64,000 nt of DNA. It comes from Desulfovibrio sp. ZJ369. GTDB lineage: Bacteria; Desulfobacterota; Desulfovibrionia; Desulfovibrionales; Desulfovibrionaceae. Below, one piece after another: positions 25,137 through 34,336 of the stretch. Location of the stretch: NCBI RefSeq assembly GCF_011039085.1, contig NZ_JAAKEI010000004.1:1-64000 (forward strand), written 5' to 3'. The notes under the pieces are model-generated. The model did not search any database. It was not told the origin of the DNA and saw only the letters and a list, made by a program, of their open reading frames with translations. The stretch's first letter is position 1; each line of letters starts with the position of its first letter. The position numbers and the translations under genes are program-made.

Positions 25137-27386
25137 ATGTCCCATTCCAAAAAAGATCCGCATTCCGCGCCGTTTACGGATCCCACGGCCGCTGAACCGC
25201 ACTATGACGATATAATTGATAAAAACGTCATTATGACGGATCCCGCGCCAACGCCGCCCAATAAAGAGCCCATGAACGCAGGCAGCATGAAAACCCCCGA
25301 CAACGTCACGGCAAAGACCAAAGATCTGGACCTGTTCCGCGTCACTGCCGAAGGCATGGACATGACCACGGAGAGGGGTACGAAAATCTCCAACAATCAA
25401 AGCATGTTGGGCGTCGGCACGCGCGGCCCCAAACTTTTTGAGGATTTCATGTATACCGAAAAGCTCGCGCATTTCGGCCGCGAGCGCATTCCCGAACGCG
25501 TGGTGCATGCCCGGGGTACGGGCGCGCACGGCTATTTTCAGGTATACAAGCCCCTGTCCAAAATTTGCAAAGCGCACTTCCTGAATCACCCTGAGGAGAA
25601 AACGCCGGTCTTTGTGCGCTTTTCCGAGGTGCAGGGATTCCGGGGCGTTGCGGATACGGTGCGCGACATCCGCGGCTTTGCCGTCAAATTCTACACCAGG
25701 GAAGGCAACCTGGATCTGGTCGGCAACGACACGCCGGTCTTCTTCATTCAGGATCCCATAAAGTTTCCCGATTTCGTCCATGCCCTGAAGCCGGAACCGC
25801 ACAATGAGGTGCCCCAGGGGCAAAGCGCGCACGATACCTTCTGGGACTATATCTCGCTGCAGCCGGAAACCCTGCACAATACCATGTGGAACATGTCCGA
25901 CCGGGGCATACCGCGCAGTTACCGCATGATTGAAGGCTTCGGCATCCACAGCTTCCGCATGGTCAATGAAGACGGCCAGAGCTGCTTTGTGCGCTTCCAC
26001 TGGAAGCCGCTCTGCGGCGCCGCCTCCCTGATCTGGGATGAAGCCCAACTGATCATGGGCCGCGATCCGGATTTCCACCGCAAGGATTTATGGCAGGCCA
26101 TTGAAGCGGGCGACTATCCGGAATGGGAGCTGGGTCTGCAAATTATCCCTGAAGAAGACGTGGACACCTTTGACTTCGACATCCTGGACCCCACCAAATT
26201 GATTCCCGAAGCCCTGGTTCCCGTGCAACTCGTGGGCAAGATGACCCTGAACCGCAACCCGGACAACTTTTTCGCGGAAGTCGAGCAGTCGGCCTTCTGC
26301 CCGGCGAACATTGTTCCGGGCATTGAGTTCTCGGACGATCCCCTGCTCCAGGGCCGCATTTTCGCCTATGTGGATACCCAGCAACACCGCCTGGGCGGCC
26401 CCAACTTCAACGAGCTGCCCATCAACCGCCCGCTGTGCCCGGTGAGAAATCACCATCGCGACGGCTTTCACCGGATGAAGATCGAGCCAGGCGCCAATTA
26501 CGAGCCCAACTCGATCAGCGGCAACTGGCCGCGTGAAGTGCCCGATGCTCCGGCCGGCGGCGGCTTCAAAACCTGTCCCGAACAGGTGGAGGGCAAAAAA
26601 GTCCGTCAGCGCAGCGAATCCTTCGGCGAATACTATGCCCAGCCGCGCCTTTTCTGGCTGAGCCAGACCAGGCCGGAGCAGATGCATATCATCGACGCTT
26701 TCAGCTTTGAGCTGAGCAAGGTCATGCGGCCGTACATCCGCGAGCGGGTCGTGGATCTGCTCACGCGCATCGACCCGGATCTGGCATCGGGTGTGGCCAA
26801 AAATCTCGGCATTGAGCTGACCAAAGAACAGTTGAGCCGCGAACTGCCCAAGCCGGTCAACGGCATTACAAGCGATCCGGCCTTGAGCCTGTACGCGCGG
26901 GGCAAGCAAGTGCTCAGATCCCGGATCGTGGCCCTGCTGATCGCCGACGGCGTGAGCGGCAAATCGGTTGAAGCCATTTGCGCGGCGCTGCAAAAGGAAG
27001 GCGTCCACCCGCAATTCTGCGCCCCGCGCATGGGCATGATCAAGACTGCCGAAGGAAAAGTGATCCAGGCCGCGGGCACTTTTCAAACCCACCCTTCTGT
27101 GCTGGTGGACGCGGTTCTCGTGCCCGACGGTGATGCAAGCGTGCAGATGCTTATGCGCGATGGCCTTGCCCTGCATTATCTGCGCCAGTCCTTCAAGCAC
27201 CTCAAGGTTATCGGCTTGCACGGCAAGGCCGGAAACATGCTTAAAGCCGCGGGCCTTGAAAACAGGCAGGATGAAGGCGTCGTAACCGCGGGCAAGGCTC
27301 AGGATCTTATGCAGGCCTTCCTGAAAGGCATGAGCAAGCATCGGATTTGGGCCCGTGAAGCCGCATTGGGAGACTTTGCGGCTTGA
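25137..27386 (+). CDS. katE: Large-subunit catalase (HPII/KatE type)
   Basis: A heme catalase of 749 residues that dismutates H2O2. Catalytic His124 (RVVHARGTGAHG) and Asn197 (DLVGNDTPVFF) are offset by four from His128 and Asn201 of E. coli HPII; the proximal heme tyrosine is in RIFAYVDTQQHR. The C-terminal ~150 residues form the flavodoxin/DJ-1-like extra domain found only in large catalases. It stands alone, with its own promoter, AAGGAG site and terminator. A catalase in a presumed strict anaerobe complements the rubrerythrin encoded upstream. Confidence 0.95.
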   Translation: MSHSKKDPHSAPFTDPTAAEPHYDDIIDKNVIMTDPAPTPPNKEPMNAGSMKTPDNVTAKTKDLDLFRVTAEGMDMTTERGTKISNNQSMLGVGTRGPKLFEDFMYTEKLAHFGRERIPERVVHARGTGAHGYFQVYKPLSKICKAHFLNHPEEKTPVFVRFSEVQGFRGVADTVRDIRGFAVKFYTREGNLDLVGNDTPVFFIQDPIKFPDFVHALKPEPHNEVPQGQSAHDTFWDYISLQPETLHNTMWNMSDRGIPRSYRMIEGFGIHSFRMVNEDGQSCFVRFHWKPLCGAASLIWDEAQLIMGRDPDFHRKDLWQAIEAGDYPEWELGLQIIPEEDVDTFDFDILDPTKLIPEALVPVQLVGKMTLNRNPDNFFAEVEQSAFCPANIVPGIEFSDDPLLQGRIFAYVDTQQHRLGGPNFNELPINRPLCPVRNHHRDGFHRMKIEPGANYEPNSISGNWPREVPDAPAGGGFKTCPEQVEGKKVRQRSESFGEYYAQPRLFWLSQTRPEQMHIIDAFSFELSKVMRPYIRERVVDLLTRIDPDLASGVAKNLGIELTKEQLSRELPKPVNGITSDPALSLYARGKQVLRSRIVALLIADGVSGKSVEAICAALQKEGVHPQFCAPRMGMIKTAEGKVIQAAGTFQTHPSVLVDAVLVPDGDASVQMLMRDGLALHYLRQSFKHLKVIGLHGKAGNMLKAAGLENRQDEGVVTAGKAQDLMQAFLKGMSKHRIWAREAALGDFAA

Positions 27387-27468
27387 CCTCGCGCAAGCTC
27401 GCGCACTGAGCATCACGGCTGGAAAAGCGGCTCCATTTCCCAGTCTTTGCCGCACAATGCTGAACAAA

Positions 27469-27503
27469 AAGAACCTGTGCGCTTTTTCAGCACACAGGTT
27501 CTT
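27469..27503 (+). terminator. Terminator after katE and before tRNA-Thr
   Basis: AAGAACCTGTG and CACAGGTTCTT form an 11-bp perfect stem with an AT-rich surround on both sides, so it may work in both directions, ending katE from the left and the leftward tRNA transcript from the right. Confidence 0.65.
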
Positions 27504-27510
27504 GAATTTG

Positions 27511-27586
27511 TGGAGCCGCCTGTCAGATTTGAACTGACGATCTGCTGATTACGAATCAGCCGCTCTACCAGCTGAGCCAAGGCGGC
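27511..27586 (-). tRNA. tRNA-Thr(CGT)
   Basis: The minus strand folds as a full 76-nt cloverleaf: acceptor GCCGCCT/AGGCGGC, D arm with AGCTGGTA loop, anticodon stem GCTGA/TCAGC with loop TTCGTAA (anticodon CGT, reading ACG), T arm GTCAG-TTCAAAT-CTGAC, and an encoded 3' CCA after discriminator T. Confidence 0.95.
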
Positions 27587-27602
27587 ATGGAAAAACTTTT
27601 TA

Positions 27603-27739
27603 GAGCATTTTCAAAGTGAAAATGCTCTGCTGACGCGAAAGCGGCAGCCGCCGCAACGCGGCGTACATTCAGGCGAAAACCGCGTTTTTCGCCTGAATGC
27701 CACCTTTGACTTTCATAAAAAGTCAAAGGTAATCTGCTC
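27603..27739. repeat. Family B TA-flanked hairpin element (137 bp, inverted)
   Basis: Reverse-orientation copy of 5581-5717, of identical length, flanked by TA at 27601-27602 and 27740-27741. It lies 16 bases beyond the 5' end of tRNA-Thr. The following ~190 bases show nothing recognisable. Confidence 0.85.
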
Positions 27740-27926
27740 TAGAACCAAGGAGCGAAAGGCGAAAACCGTATTTGCCATTTGCTCGGCAACATGCGGAGTA
27801 TTTTACTTTACTCCCTCTCCTCACTCCAAGGGCTTATAAGTACGCATCGGCTGCTTTGCCTGAACAAGGTAAGCCAACACCCGGTTTCTATTGCCAAAAA
27901 AGTCCCGCGCTGTCAAGCTGCCGGGT

Positions 27927-28307
27927 TCAACTCCGCTCCAGAATCAGCGGTATGGCGTGCAGTTCCCGGCTGATTTCCTCAGTGGGCCCGAGACTCCAGC
28001 GCATATCGCTCTCAGGCCAGCCCAGGCGCGTGGCCACGGCTTTGGCCACGCCCGCCACGTTGAGCACGGGATGGCGCTGAAATACATCGGGCAGACCATA
28101 GGTCAGATTGCAGGCCAGGCATTTGCCGGGCCGCTGCCGCAGTTCAAAAGCCAGCAAGGCGCGCGTGGGCGAGATCTCGCGGCTGACCAGCCGGATGTCG
28201 TACGCGCCTTCTTCAGCGCCGCCGAACAAGGCGTCGAAAAAAGCATCAGTGCGCTCGGTCGGAAAAATTTCGTCCAGAAAGGCCTGATCAAGCGGTTGCG
28301 AAGACAT
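27927..28307 (-). CDS. Conserved-looking hypothetical protein
   Basis: A 126-residue soluble protein I do not recognise. It has an acidic N-terminal half and a central CLACNLTYGLPDVFQRHPV segment with two cysteines three apart, which could bind metal or form a disulfide. No signal peptide or membrane helix. GGGAG precedes the chosen ATG; codon use resembles its neighbours. It lies downstream of gluQ on the same strand with a 130-base gap. Confidence 0.55.
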   Translation of the reverse strand: MSSQPLDQAFLDEIFPTERTDAFFDALFGGAEEGAYDIRLVSREISPTRALLAFELRQRPGKCLACNLTYGLPDVFQRHPVLNVAGVAKAVATRLGWPESDMRWSLGPTEEISRELHAIPLILERS

Positions 28308-28437
28308 AACAACTCCCAATGAGGATTCGCGCCTGCACGGCATTTTCGCATAGAGCATCTGCAAGGGCGGCCCGCGCCCGATCTGCCGTAAGGCCCCGGC
28401 AGACCACCCGGCTTCCGGAGAGCGCGGGCAGCCGATC

Positions 28438-29415
28438 TCAGGGGATCAGGCCGCGCAGGTCATGCTCTTCCAGGCGCAGATCCTGCCTGGGCAGACGCGC
28501 GGGGCTGAAGAGCGGCAGCAACTCAGCCGGGGACATGGGTCGCCCCGCCGGGTTGAGCCCGGCCAGTCTGCCGAGCAGACCGGTGACCTGCCGCGGATCT
28601 GCGCCCTTTTCCCGCAAGGCCCGCAGAGCAAGGCTGTGGTGACGTTTGGCCAACCGCTCTCCCCCGCTGTCCAGCAGCAGGGGAACATGCAGATAGGAAG
28701 GTGGAGCATAGCCCAACAGCCGCAAAAGGGCAATCTGGCGAGGCGTGGAAGGCAGAATATCGCGCCCGCGCACCACCTGGGTCACGCCCATCAGCGCATC
28801 GTCCACAGCCACGGCCAATTGATAGGCCACCACCCCGTCGGAACGACACAGCGCGAAATCGCCGCCGCAGTCCGCCAATCGGAAATTTTGCGGCCCTTGC
28901 AGCCCGTCTTCAAAGACGATGGCCTGATCCGGGCAACGCAGGCGCAACGCGGCTTTGCGGCCGGATCGCAAGGCCGCGGCCCGCTGTTCCGGGCTCAAAT
29001 CGCGGCAGGTGCCGGGATAGGGCGCGCCCGCATCTCCGGGATGCGGCGCGGCGGCCAGCAGACGCAATTCCTTGCGGGTGCAGAAACAGGGGTAGGTCAG
29101 TCCGGCGGCTTGCAGCCGGGCCAGGGCCTGCGTATAGAAATCACCGCGTCGGCTCTGCTCGTACGGCCCGGCAGGCCCCCCCAGATCCGGACCCTGATCC
29201 CAGTCCAGGCCCAGCCAGCGCAGGTCTTCCAGAATGGCGGAAGCATATTCCGGCCGGGAACGCTGGGGATCGATGTCCTCCTGACGCAGAATCAGCAGGC
29301 CGTTTTGGGCGCGCGCAGCCAGCCAGGCCAGCAGAAAGGCCCAGGCATTGCCGAGATGCAGGTAGCCTGTGGGGCTCGGCGCCAGCCGCCCGCAGATCCG
29401 GACGGGCAGGCACAT
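28438..29415 (-). CDS. gluQ: Glutamyl-Q tRNA(Asp) synthetase
   Basis: GluQ-RS is a paralogue of glutamyl-tRNA synthetase without an anticodon-binding domain; it attaches glutamate to queuosine in the wobble position of tRNA-Asp. The 325-residue protein has the class I HIGH variant (APSPTGYLHLGNA), zinc ligands CFC...YPGTC around 120-140, and a weak KMSKS equivalent (GERLAKRHHS). Its length fits GluQ-RS and is too short for GluRS. It starts four bases after the rhodanese gene's stop, so the two are co-transcribed. Confidence 0.9.
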   Translation of the reverse strand: MCLPVRICGRLAPSPTGYLHLGNAWAFLLAWLAARAQNGLLILRQEDIDPQRSRPEYASAILEDLRWLGLDWDQGPDLGGPAGPYEQSRRGDFYTQALARLQAAGLTYPCFCTRKELRLLAAAPHPGDAGAPYPGTCRDLSPEQRAAALRSGRKAALRLRCPDQAIVFEDGLQGPQNFRLADCGGDFALCRSDGVVAYQLAVAVDDALMGVTQVVRGRDILPSTPRQIALLRLLGYAPPSYLHVPLLLDSGGERLAKRHHSLALRALREKGADPRQVTGLLGRLAGLNPAGRPMSPAELLPLFSPARLPRQDLRLEEHDLRGLIP

Positions 29416-29418
29416 GGG

Positions 29419-29931
29419 CTATTTTTTATTCCAGGGCATGGCCGAAAGCAACAGGCCAAACCCGCAAAAGCCGGTCAGGCCCGCAAAGACCAGCCCCGCG
29501 CCGACCAAAGCCGTGAGCCAGATCATGGGCGGCCAGAAAAACACGCCCGCAAGGCCCAGGAGCACCAGAGATCCCGCGCCGATCTGGATCTGGCGGAAGA
29601 TGGGCATGGCTTGATGCCCCCGTTCCACGGGCAGACCGGCCCTGGCCCAGGCGCTGACCCCGCCGTCCAGTTGCCACGCCGGGCCCGCGGCCAGTTTTTC
29701 CAGTTGATCGCTCTGTGCGCTCGTGCGCTTGCCGGAATGGCAGGTGAAGACAATGGGCAGCTTTTCATCGGCAGGCGGCAGGGGCGCCCATTTGATCACC
29801 GAGAGCGGGACCACTTCCGCGCCGGGCACGCGCACGGAGATCACTTCATCGGGCTCGCGGATGTCCACCAGGCGGATTTTTCCTTCCCGCAGCTTTTGAA
29901 AAGCGTCAGCCGGACTGAGAAGAGGCAGCAT
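29419..29931 (-). CDS. Rhodanese-domain membrane protein
   Basis: 170 residues. The N-terminal rhodanese domain has the active-site loop CHSGKRTS with the sulfur-carrying cysteine and the expected IREPDEV motif. Two C-terminal helices (about 115-165) ending GFGLLLSAMPWNKK match DUF2892-type tails, so the domain is anchored on the inner membrane. It may move sulfane sulfur. I start at the ATG at 29931 (AGGTG upstream); a GTG three codons earlier is possible. It directly follows the NlpC/P60 gene. Confidence 0.8.
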   Translation of the reverse strand: MLPLLSPADAFQKLREGKIRLVDIREPDEVISVRVPGAEVVPLSVIKWAPLPPADEKLPIVFTCHSGKRTSAQSDQLEKLAAGPAWQLDGGVSAWARAGLPVERGHQAMPIFRQIQIGAGSLVLLGLAGVFFWPPMIWLTALVGAGLVFAGLTGFCGFGLLLSAMPWNKK

Positions 29932-29940
29932 GGCCTGCAC

Positions 29941-30825
29941 CTACGATCTTTTGGCCCGGCTTTTGGAGCCGGAACTTTTTTTGCTTTTGCCGGCCGTATG
30001 CGCTGCCACTTTGCGTGATGTGCTTTTGCGTGAGGCGGAAACTTTGGCTTTTTTGCCCTTGGCAGCAGCCACGGCTTTTGTCTGGCCCGTTTTGGAAACA
30101 GCGGCCTTGCCGCTCACGACTGCCGTGCCGCGCCGGGACCTTTCCTTGCCGGCCACCTGCACGGTCTTGCTGCGCGAGGCGCGGCGGGTCGTGACGCTGC
30201 GCCGCGTTTTGCCCGCTTTTTTCTGCACGGACAACTCGCGCACGGCCTTTTCCTCAGCATAATCGGTGAGGCGGCTTTCGGCCTGGGCCAGAAGATTTTC
30301 GTCGGCTTCAAGCTTGACGCGGCGCGCGCTCAGAAAGGTCTTGCTGAAATAGGGATCGTCCAGGGAACTGATCTTCACCGAGCTGCGACGGCGCGGGCTG
30401 TGGATAAATTTGCCCTCGCCCACATAAATGCCGGTGTGATAGCCGCGCCGGGGATGGCGAAAAGCCACAATGTCGCCCGCGCGCATCTCTTCCACCTTAT
30501 TGATGCGCTCTCCTACCACAGACTGCTCGCGCGCGGTGCGCGGCAACGTTACGCCCACACTTTTGTACGCCCAGCTCACAAAACCAGAGCAGTCAAAGCC
30601 GCCCGGACCTGAGCCGCCGCGCACATACGGAGTGCCGATGGCCGATCTGGCCTTGCTGAGCACTTGCTGCCCGGCCCGGGCCTGCTCTTTTTCAAGCGCG
30701 ACCTCGTAAGAGTGGCGGAAGCGCTCGACGCGCAGGCTTTCATCCGTTGAACTCTGCCTGGCCGCGCATCCGAAAGCCAGCCCGCACCCTATAATCAACG
30801 CGCACAATTTCAAACGCGTGCCCAT
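29941..30825 (-). CDS. NlpC/P60 peptidoglycan hydrolase lipoprotein with basic tail
   Basis: A 294-residue lipoprotein: signal peptide with lipobox LAFGC (Cys20), then an NlpC/P60 endopeptidase domain with catalytic Cys79 in FDCSGFVSWAY, His130 in YHTGIYVG and a polar third residue at His142. Such enzymes cut peptide stems of peptidoglycan. The last ~100 residues are a low-complexity tail rich in Lys, Arg, Ser and Ala, like histone H1 tails, which is unusual for this family and could bind teichoic-like polymers, LPS or the sacculus. GGAG lies before the ATG. Confidence 0.85.
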   Translation of the reverse strand: MGTRLKLCALIIGCGLAFGCAARQSSTDESLRVERFRHSYEVALEKEQARAGQQVLSKARSAIGTPYVRGGSGPGGFDCSGFVSWAYKSVGVTLPRTAREQSVVGERINKVEEMRAGDIVAFRHPRRGYHTGIYVGEGKFIHSPRRRSSVKISSLDDPYFSKTFLSARRVKLEADENLLAQAESRLTDYAEEKAVRELSVQKKAGKTRRSVTTRRASRSKTVQVAGKERSRRGTAVVSGKAAVSKTGQTKAVAAAKGKKAKVSASRKSTSRKVAAHTAGKSKKSSGSKSRAKRS

Positions 30826-31041
30826 CCGCACTCCATCCCTGGTGGTGACTGCCTGACCGCCCTGACGGCGCAGGCAGGAAAAGATCAATATCGCTGCCTT
30901 CACGCTCCGGCCCGCCCTGCTCCGTTTGTGACGCCGCCGCGCCGCGTGGGGGCGACGGAGCTCCCGCTTCATCCGGATTCCGGACCAAAGTCCCGGCAAA
31001 CAAAAGACGGGCAAAGCAGCCCATCAGTCTGAAAAGCCGCG

Positions 31042-31455
31042 TCAGGCTTTCATATCCAAAAGCGTTCCCAGCATGGCGTCCCCGCTGCGCATGACCTGGG
31101 CATTGGCCTCATAGGTCCGCTGCGTGGCGATCATCTGCGTCATTTCGCGAGCCAAATCCGTTCCGCTCGGCTGCACGGCTTCGGGCAACAGGCCAAGAGC
31201 CGCGCCCCGCAGTGATGCCGAATCCGTAAGGCCCAGCGCATCCGGGCCCTCAACCGCCCCGGCAAGCCCGGAGCCTTGAAAAACAGCATCCAACTGCACG
31301 CCCCGGCCTTGCGGGCCGGTGGCGTACGCCGCGCGTTGGGGCTCAAAGCCCGCTGTATTCACGTTGGCCACATTATGCGCCGTCACGGCCATGCCCCGGG
31401 AATGGGCATTCATGGCCGACGCGGCGATGTTCATGCCTGCGGAAATGCTGCTCAT
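31042..31455 (-). CDS. Flagellar rod-like protein (FlgB/FlgC/FlgG family)
   Basis: 137 residues with the two conserved ends of flagellar axial proteins: N-terminal SAMNAHSRGMAVTAHNVANVNTAGF (key part NVANVNTAGF) and C-terminal MTQMIATQRTYEANAQVMRSGD, which form the coiled coil of the rod. The middle is short and Gly/Ala-rich. It is not in a flagellar operon here; proximal rod genes normally sit with fliE. It may be an accessory rod protein. Confidence 0.75.
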   Translation of the reverse strand: MSSISAGMNIAASAMNAHSRGMAVTAHNVANVNTAGFEPQRAAYATGPQGRGVQLDAVFQGSGLAGAVEGPDALGLTDSASLRGAALGLLPEAVQPSGTDLAREMTQMIATQRTYEANAQVMRSGDAMLGTLLDMKA

Positions 31456-31668
31456 CGCATATACCTTGGGGGCGTTTGTAGCATAAAAAAACCTGAGTGC
31501 AAAACGCTTTTTTTGCGCTCCTTGCCCGGCACTACACTGCGGACAGGCTTTTCATGTACTGCAACGCTTTGCCCGGCCCCTGTGACAGAGCATTCTCTGC
31601 AAGAAAAAAAGACGCTGCGGCAAAAAAATTTACTCCGGCCCGCACCGGAATCTCTTCAAAAAGGCGTG

Positions 31669-32535
31669 CTATGAGTTCTGCTTCGGCTGTCCGCGCTGCG
31701 GGTTGCGTCTGCGACCCGGCGGACAGGACGAGGCTTGCCGTGCAGAGGGCTGCCGCGCCTCTTTCAAGCGGCGCTCAATGCGGGCAAAGGCATTGTGGTT
31801 GTGAATGGATTCCATGCTTTCCACTTCCACGCGGAACCACTCCACATGCTCGTGGCCGGAAAGTTTCTGGGCCACAGTGCGCACCACGTCCTCCACAAAG
31901 GCAGGATGGGCGAAGGCATGTTCGGTGACAAGCTTCTCGTCCTCGCGCTTGAGCAGGGTAAATACGGCCGAGGAGCCGGATTCCTCGGCTATCTCGATAA
32001 ATTCCTCAAGCCAGGCGAAATCGGTCATCCGCACGCTCATGCGCACAATGGCGCGCTGGCTGTGCGCGCCTTCTTTGCTGATGGCCTTGGAGCAGGGGCA
32101 AACCGTCATCACCGGCACATCCACATCCAGCAGGAAGGATTGGCCGTGCTCGTCCAGCTCGCCGGTAATGCGGCACTCATAGGCCACCGCGCTTTTGCTG
32201 CCGGAAGCCGGGGCCGCTTTGCGCATGAAATAGGGAAAACAAAAGCGCGCCCAGGCCCGCCGCGCGCCCAGGCGCGACTTGAGGTTTTCCAGAAAGCGCC
32301 GCACGGACTGATAGCCGAGTTCCTCATTCCACCCTTCAAGGGCCTCCACAAAGCGGCTCATATGCGTGCCTTTGAAGGACGAAGGCAGATCCACGCCCAA
32401 ATCCACCGTGGCCACGGTGTGCTGGCCGCCCTGGGAACGATCCCGCACCAGCAGCGGGAGCTTGAGCTCGCGCACGCCGACCCTGTCAATGCTCAGGGGC
32501 ACGGTGGGGGCATGGCTTTGTACGTCTTCCATCAT
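31669..32535 (-). CDS. folE2: GTP cyclohydrolase I type 2 (FolE2)
   Basis: FolE2 makes dihydroneopterin triphosphate from GTP, the first step to folate, with a metal requirement more flexible than that of FolE. The 288-residue protein carries the family features: FKGTHMSRF, the metal/active-site CPC (Cys146, Cys148 in [11 protein letters not shown]), the HSQRA motif, and [13 protein letters not shown]. Its ATG overlaps the nikR stop by four bases (ATGA), so the two are translationally coupled. The last ~30 residues (Pro/Arg/Gln-rich) extend beyond the usual end. Confidence 0.93.
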   Translation of the reverse strand: MMEDVQSHAPTVPLSIDRVGVRELKLPLLVRDRSQGGQHTVATVDLGVDLPSSFKGTHMSRFVEALEGWNEELGYQSVRRFLENLKSRLGARRAWARFCFPYFMRKAAPASGSKSAVAYECRITGELDEHGQSFLLDVDVPVMTVCPCSKAISKEGAHSQRAIVRMSVRMTDFAWLEEFIEIAEESGSSAVFTLLKREDEKLVTEHAFAHPAFVEDVVRTVAQKLSGHEHVEWFRVEVESMESIHNHNAFARIERRLKEARQPSARQASSCPPGRRRNPQRGQPKQNS

Positions 32536-32951
32536 GCCAGATCCTGTCCGGTAGTGGTCACGCTGAACGTGCCGTGCTTGACCCCCCGGCAGGAGATCAG
32601 CCTTTCGGCCAGGGCGCGCACGCGCGCGGCCTCGCCCTTGAGCACCAGCACTTCCAGGCAGTTGTAATGATCCAGATGCACATGCAGGGTGGTCACAATA
32701 ATCTCGTGGTCGTCATGCTGCATGCGCATCAGCCGCCGGGCCAGATCGTTTTTGTGGTGATCGTAGACCAGGGTCAGCGTGCCCGCGCCCTGCCCCTCTG
32801 ACGTCTGCCATGCCTCCTGCACCAGAGCCTTGCGGATCAGATCCCGGATGGCTTCCGAACGATTGGAGTAGCCTTTGGATTTGCAGAGTTTATCGAACGG
32901 CTCAAGCAATGCCTCATCCAGAGAGACGCCGAAGCGCGCCAGTTTGCCCAT
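32532..32951 (-). CDS. nikR: Nickel-responsive regulator NikR
   Basis: 139 residues: an N-terminal ribbon-helix-helix DNA-binding domain ([14 protein letters not shown]) and a C-terminal ACT-like nickel domain with all four high-affinity ligands, His79, His90, His92 and Cys98 (HVHLDHYNC). These are offset by three from E. coli NikR. AAGGG lies before the ATG. No nickel transporter is adjacent; the only linked gene is folE2. Confidence 0.92.
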   Translation of the reverse strand: MGKLARFGVSLDEALLEPFDKLCKSKGYSNRSEAIRDLIRKALVQEAWQTSEGQGAGTLTLVYDHHKNDLARRLMRMQHDDHEIIVTTLHVHLDHYNCLEVLVLKGEAARVRALAERLISCRGVKHGTFSVTTTGQDLA

Positions 32952-32995
32952 AACACAGCCCTTGGCAGTTAAAAAAAGTCGGCCCGCGCCGGGAC

Positions 32996-33709
32996 TCAAC
33001 GGACCCGACGCCGGATTTCCCAGACCTGCACGGTCACAGGCACAGGCTGGGCATAGAGAGGCTCCACCTGCGCGGCATGAACACGACGCCCCTGCCAGCC
33101 GCCGTGGTGCAGGGCATGCAGAAAAGCCTCGTACACCGCGCGGCCCGGTTCGGCCACCCAGGCCGCGCCGTCCGGGGCCAGAGCGTGCTGCAAAAAACGC
33201 AGCACCGGCGTCACGAAACGCGTTTCATACATGATGTCGCCGCCCCAGATCCTGGCCATGCTCCCGGCCCTGACCGCGGGCCGGCGCCAATCCATGAGCG
33301 TCCAGAGCGGCTGCGGCACCTGATTGAGCCGGGCATTCTGCCGGGCAAAGCCCAGGGCCGCTTCCTCATAATCCACGGCCGTGACCCGCGCCCCGAGCCA
33401 CTGGCCCACCAGGGCGGTAAGGCCCAGGCCGCAGCCCAAGTCAAGGCAGGCGCGGCCCGCAATTTCCTCCCGCCGCAGGGCAAGCCATTCGGCCAGGGCC
33501 ACGCTGGAGGGCCAGAGTTCCGTCCAGTAGGGCAGGCGCTCATCTTCAAAATTGCGGGGGTCGTCGGTCATGGCGTCCCACAACTGTTCCAGATCCGCGG
33601 CCCGCGCCAATTCCCAGGATCGCCCGCAGGCGCGCACGCAAATGCGCGGCGCATACGCGTCGAGGCCGGAACCTCCGGCACTGTTTTTTTGATCCGGGAG
33701 CGTGCGCAT
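32996..33709 (-). CDS. SAM-dependent methyltransferase (METTL/FAM86-like)
   Basis: 237 residues with a class I methyltransferase core: motif [15 protein letters not shown], motif II VDYEEAA, and a preceding [17 protein letters not shown] segment. The last is typical of protein-lysine methyltransferases of the METTL16B/nicotinamide-N-methyltransferase-like group, in which WPS-like motifs precede motif I. A (D/E)xxY-like motif is seen as GDIMYE. The substrate is unknown. It sits upstream of nikR on the same strand (45-base gap). Start chosen at the ATG at 33709; a TTG seven codons earlier is possible. Confidence 0.75.
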   Translation of the reverse strand: MRTLPDQKNSAGGSGLDAYAPRICVRACGRSWELARAADLEQLWDAMTDDPRNFEDERLPYWTELWPSSVALAEWLALRREEIAGRACLDLGCGLGLTALVGQWLGARVTAVDYEEAALGFARQNARLNQVPQPLWTLMDWRRPAVRAGSMARIWGGDIMYETRFVTPVLRFLQHALAPDGAAWVAEPGRAVYEAFLHALHHGGWQGRRVHAAQVEPLYAQPVPVTVQVWEIRRRVR

Positions 33710-33816
33710 CACGCCCGGAATATAGACCAATGCCCGCGGGCTGTACAGCAGCGGCCGGATTGTCTCGCGGCATGGCTTCTGCTATGGTGGGACGCATTCC
33801 ACGGCAGGGAGAGCGC

Positions 33817-34305
33817 ATGGGGCAGGATATTTTCGATCTGATCATCATTCTGGCGCTGGTCTATTTCGCGGGGCGGGGCTTTATTCACGGATTTGTGGGC
33901 GAGGTGGCCGGCATTGTCTCCCTGGTGGGAGGATTCTGGGCCGCGCGCGCCTATCACCCTCTGCTCTCCCCGCATCTCACGGCTATCGCCGATCCCGCCT
34001 GGCGGACCATTGCCGCCTATGTGCTCATTTTTCTGGCAGTGATCCTCGGGGTGGCCGTGCTGGCCCGCCTGCTGCAAAAAATTCTCTCTTTTTCCTTTGT
34101 CTCCTGGGCGGACAGGCTGGCGGGCGGCCTGCTGGGCCTGGCCAAAGGCGTGTTGCTCTGCGCCCTGGTGCTGTTGATTCTGCAAAAGTTCTTTCACGCT
34201 GCGCCGTTCATGCAGAACTCCCGCACCCTGCCTTATTTCAACGCCCTGATCCAGCAGGTGCGCGGCTGGCTGCCGCCGGATCTGCTCGCCCGGCTTGGCT
34301 TGTAA
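33817..34305 (+). CDS. cvpA: CvpA family membrane protein
   Basis: 162 residues with four hydrophobic helices, starting MGQDIFDLIIILALVYFAGR and containing SWADRLAGGLLGLAKG, the conserved middle of CvpA. The family is named for colicin V production and purine synthesis, but its role is unclear; it is linked to envelope integrity in other bacteria. AGGGAG precedes the ATG. Probably the first gene of cvpA-mazG-lipoprotein. Confidence 0.85.
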   Translation: MGQDIFDLIIILALVYFAGRGFIHGFVGEVAGIVSLVGGFWAARAYHPLLSPHLTAIADPAWRTIAAYVLIFLAVILGVAVLARLLQKILSFSFVSWADRLAGGLLGLAKGVLLCALVLLILQKFFHAAPFMQNSRTLPYFNALIQQVRGWLPPDLLARLGL

Positions 34306-34336
34306 TCACGGAACATCAGCACAGGAAAGCTTGATC

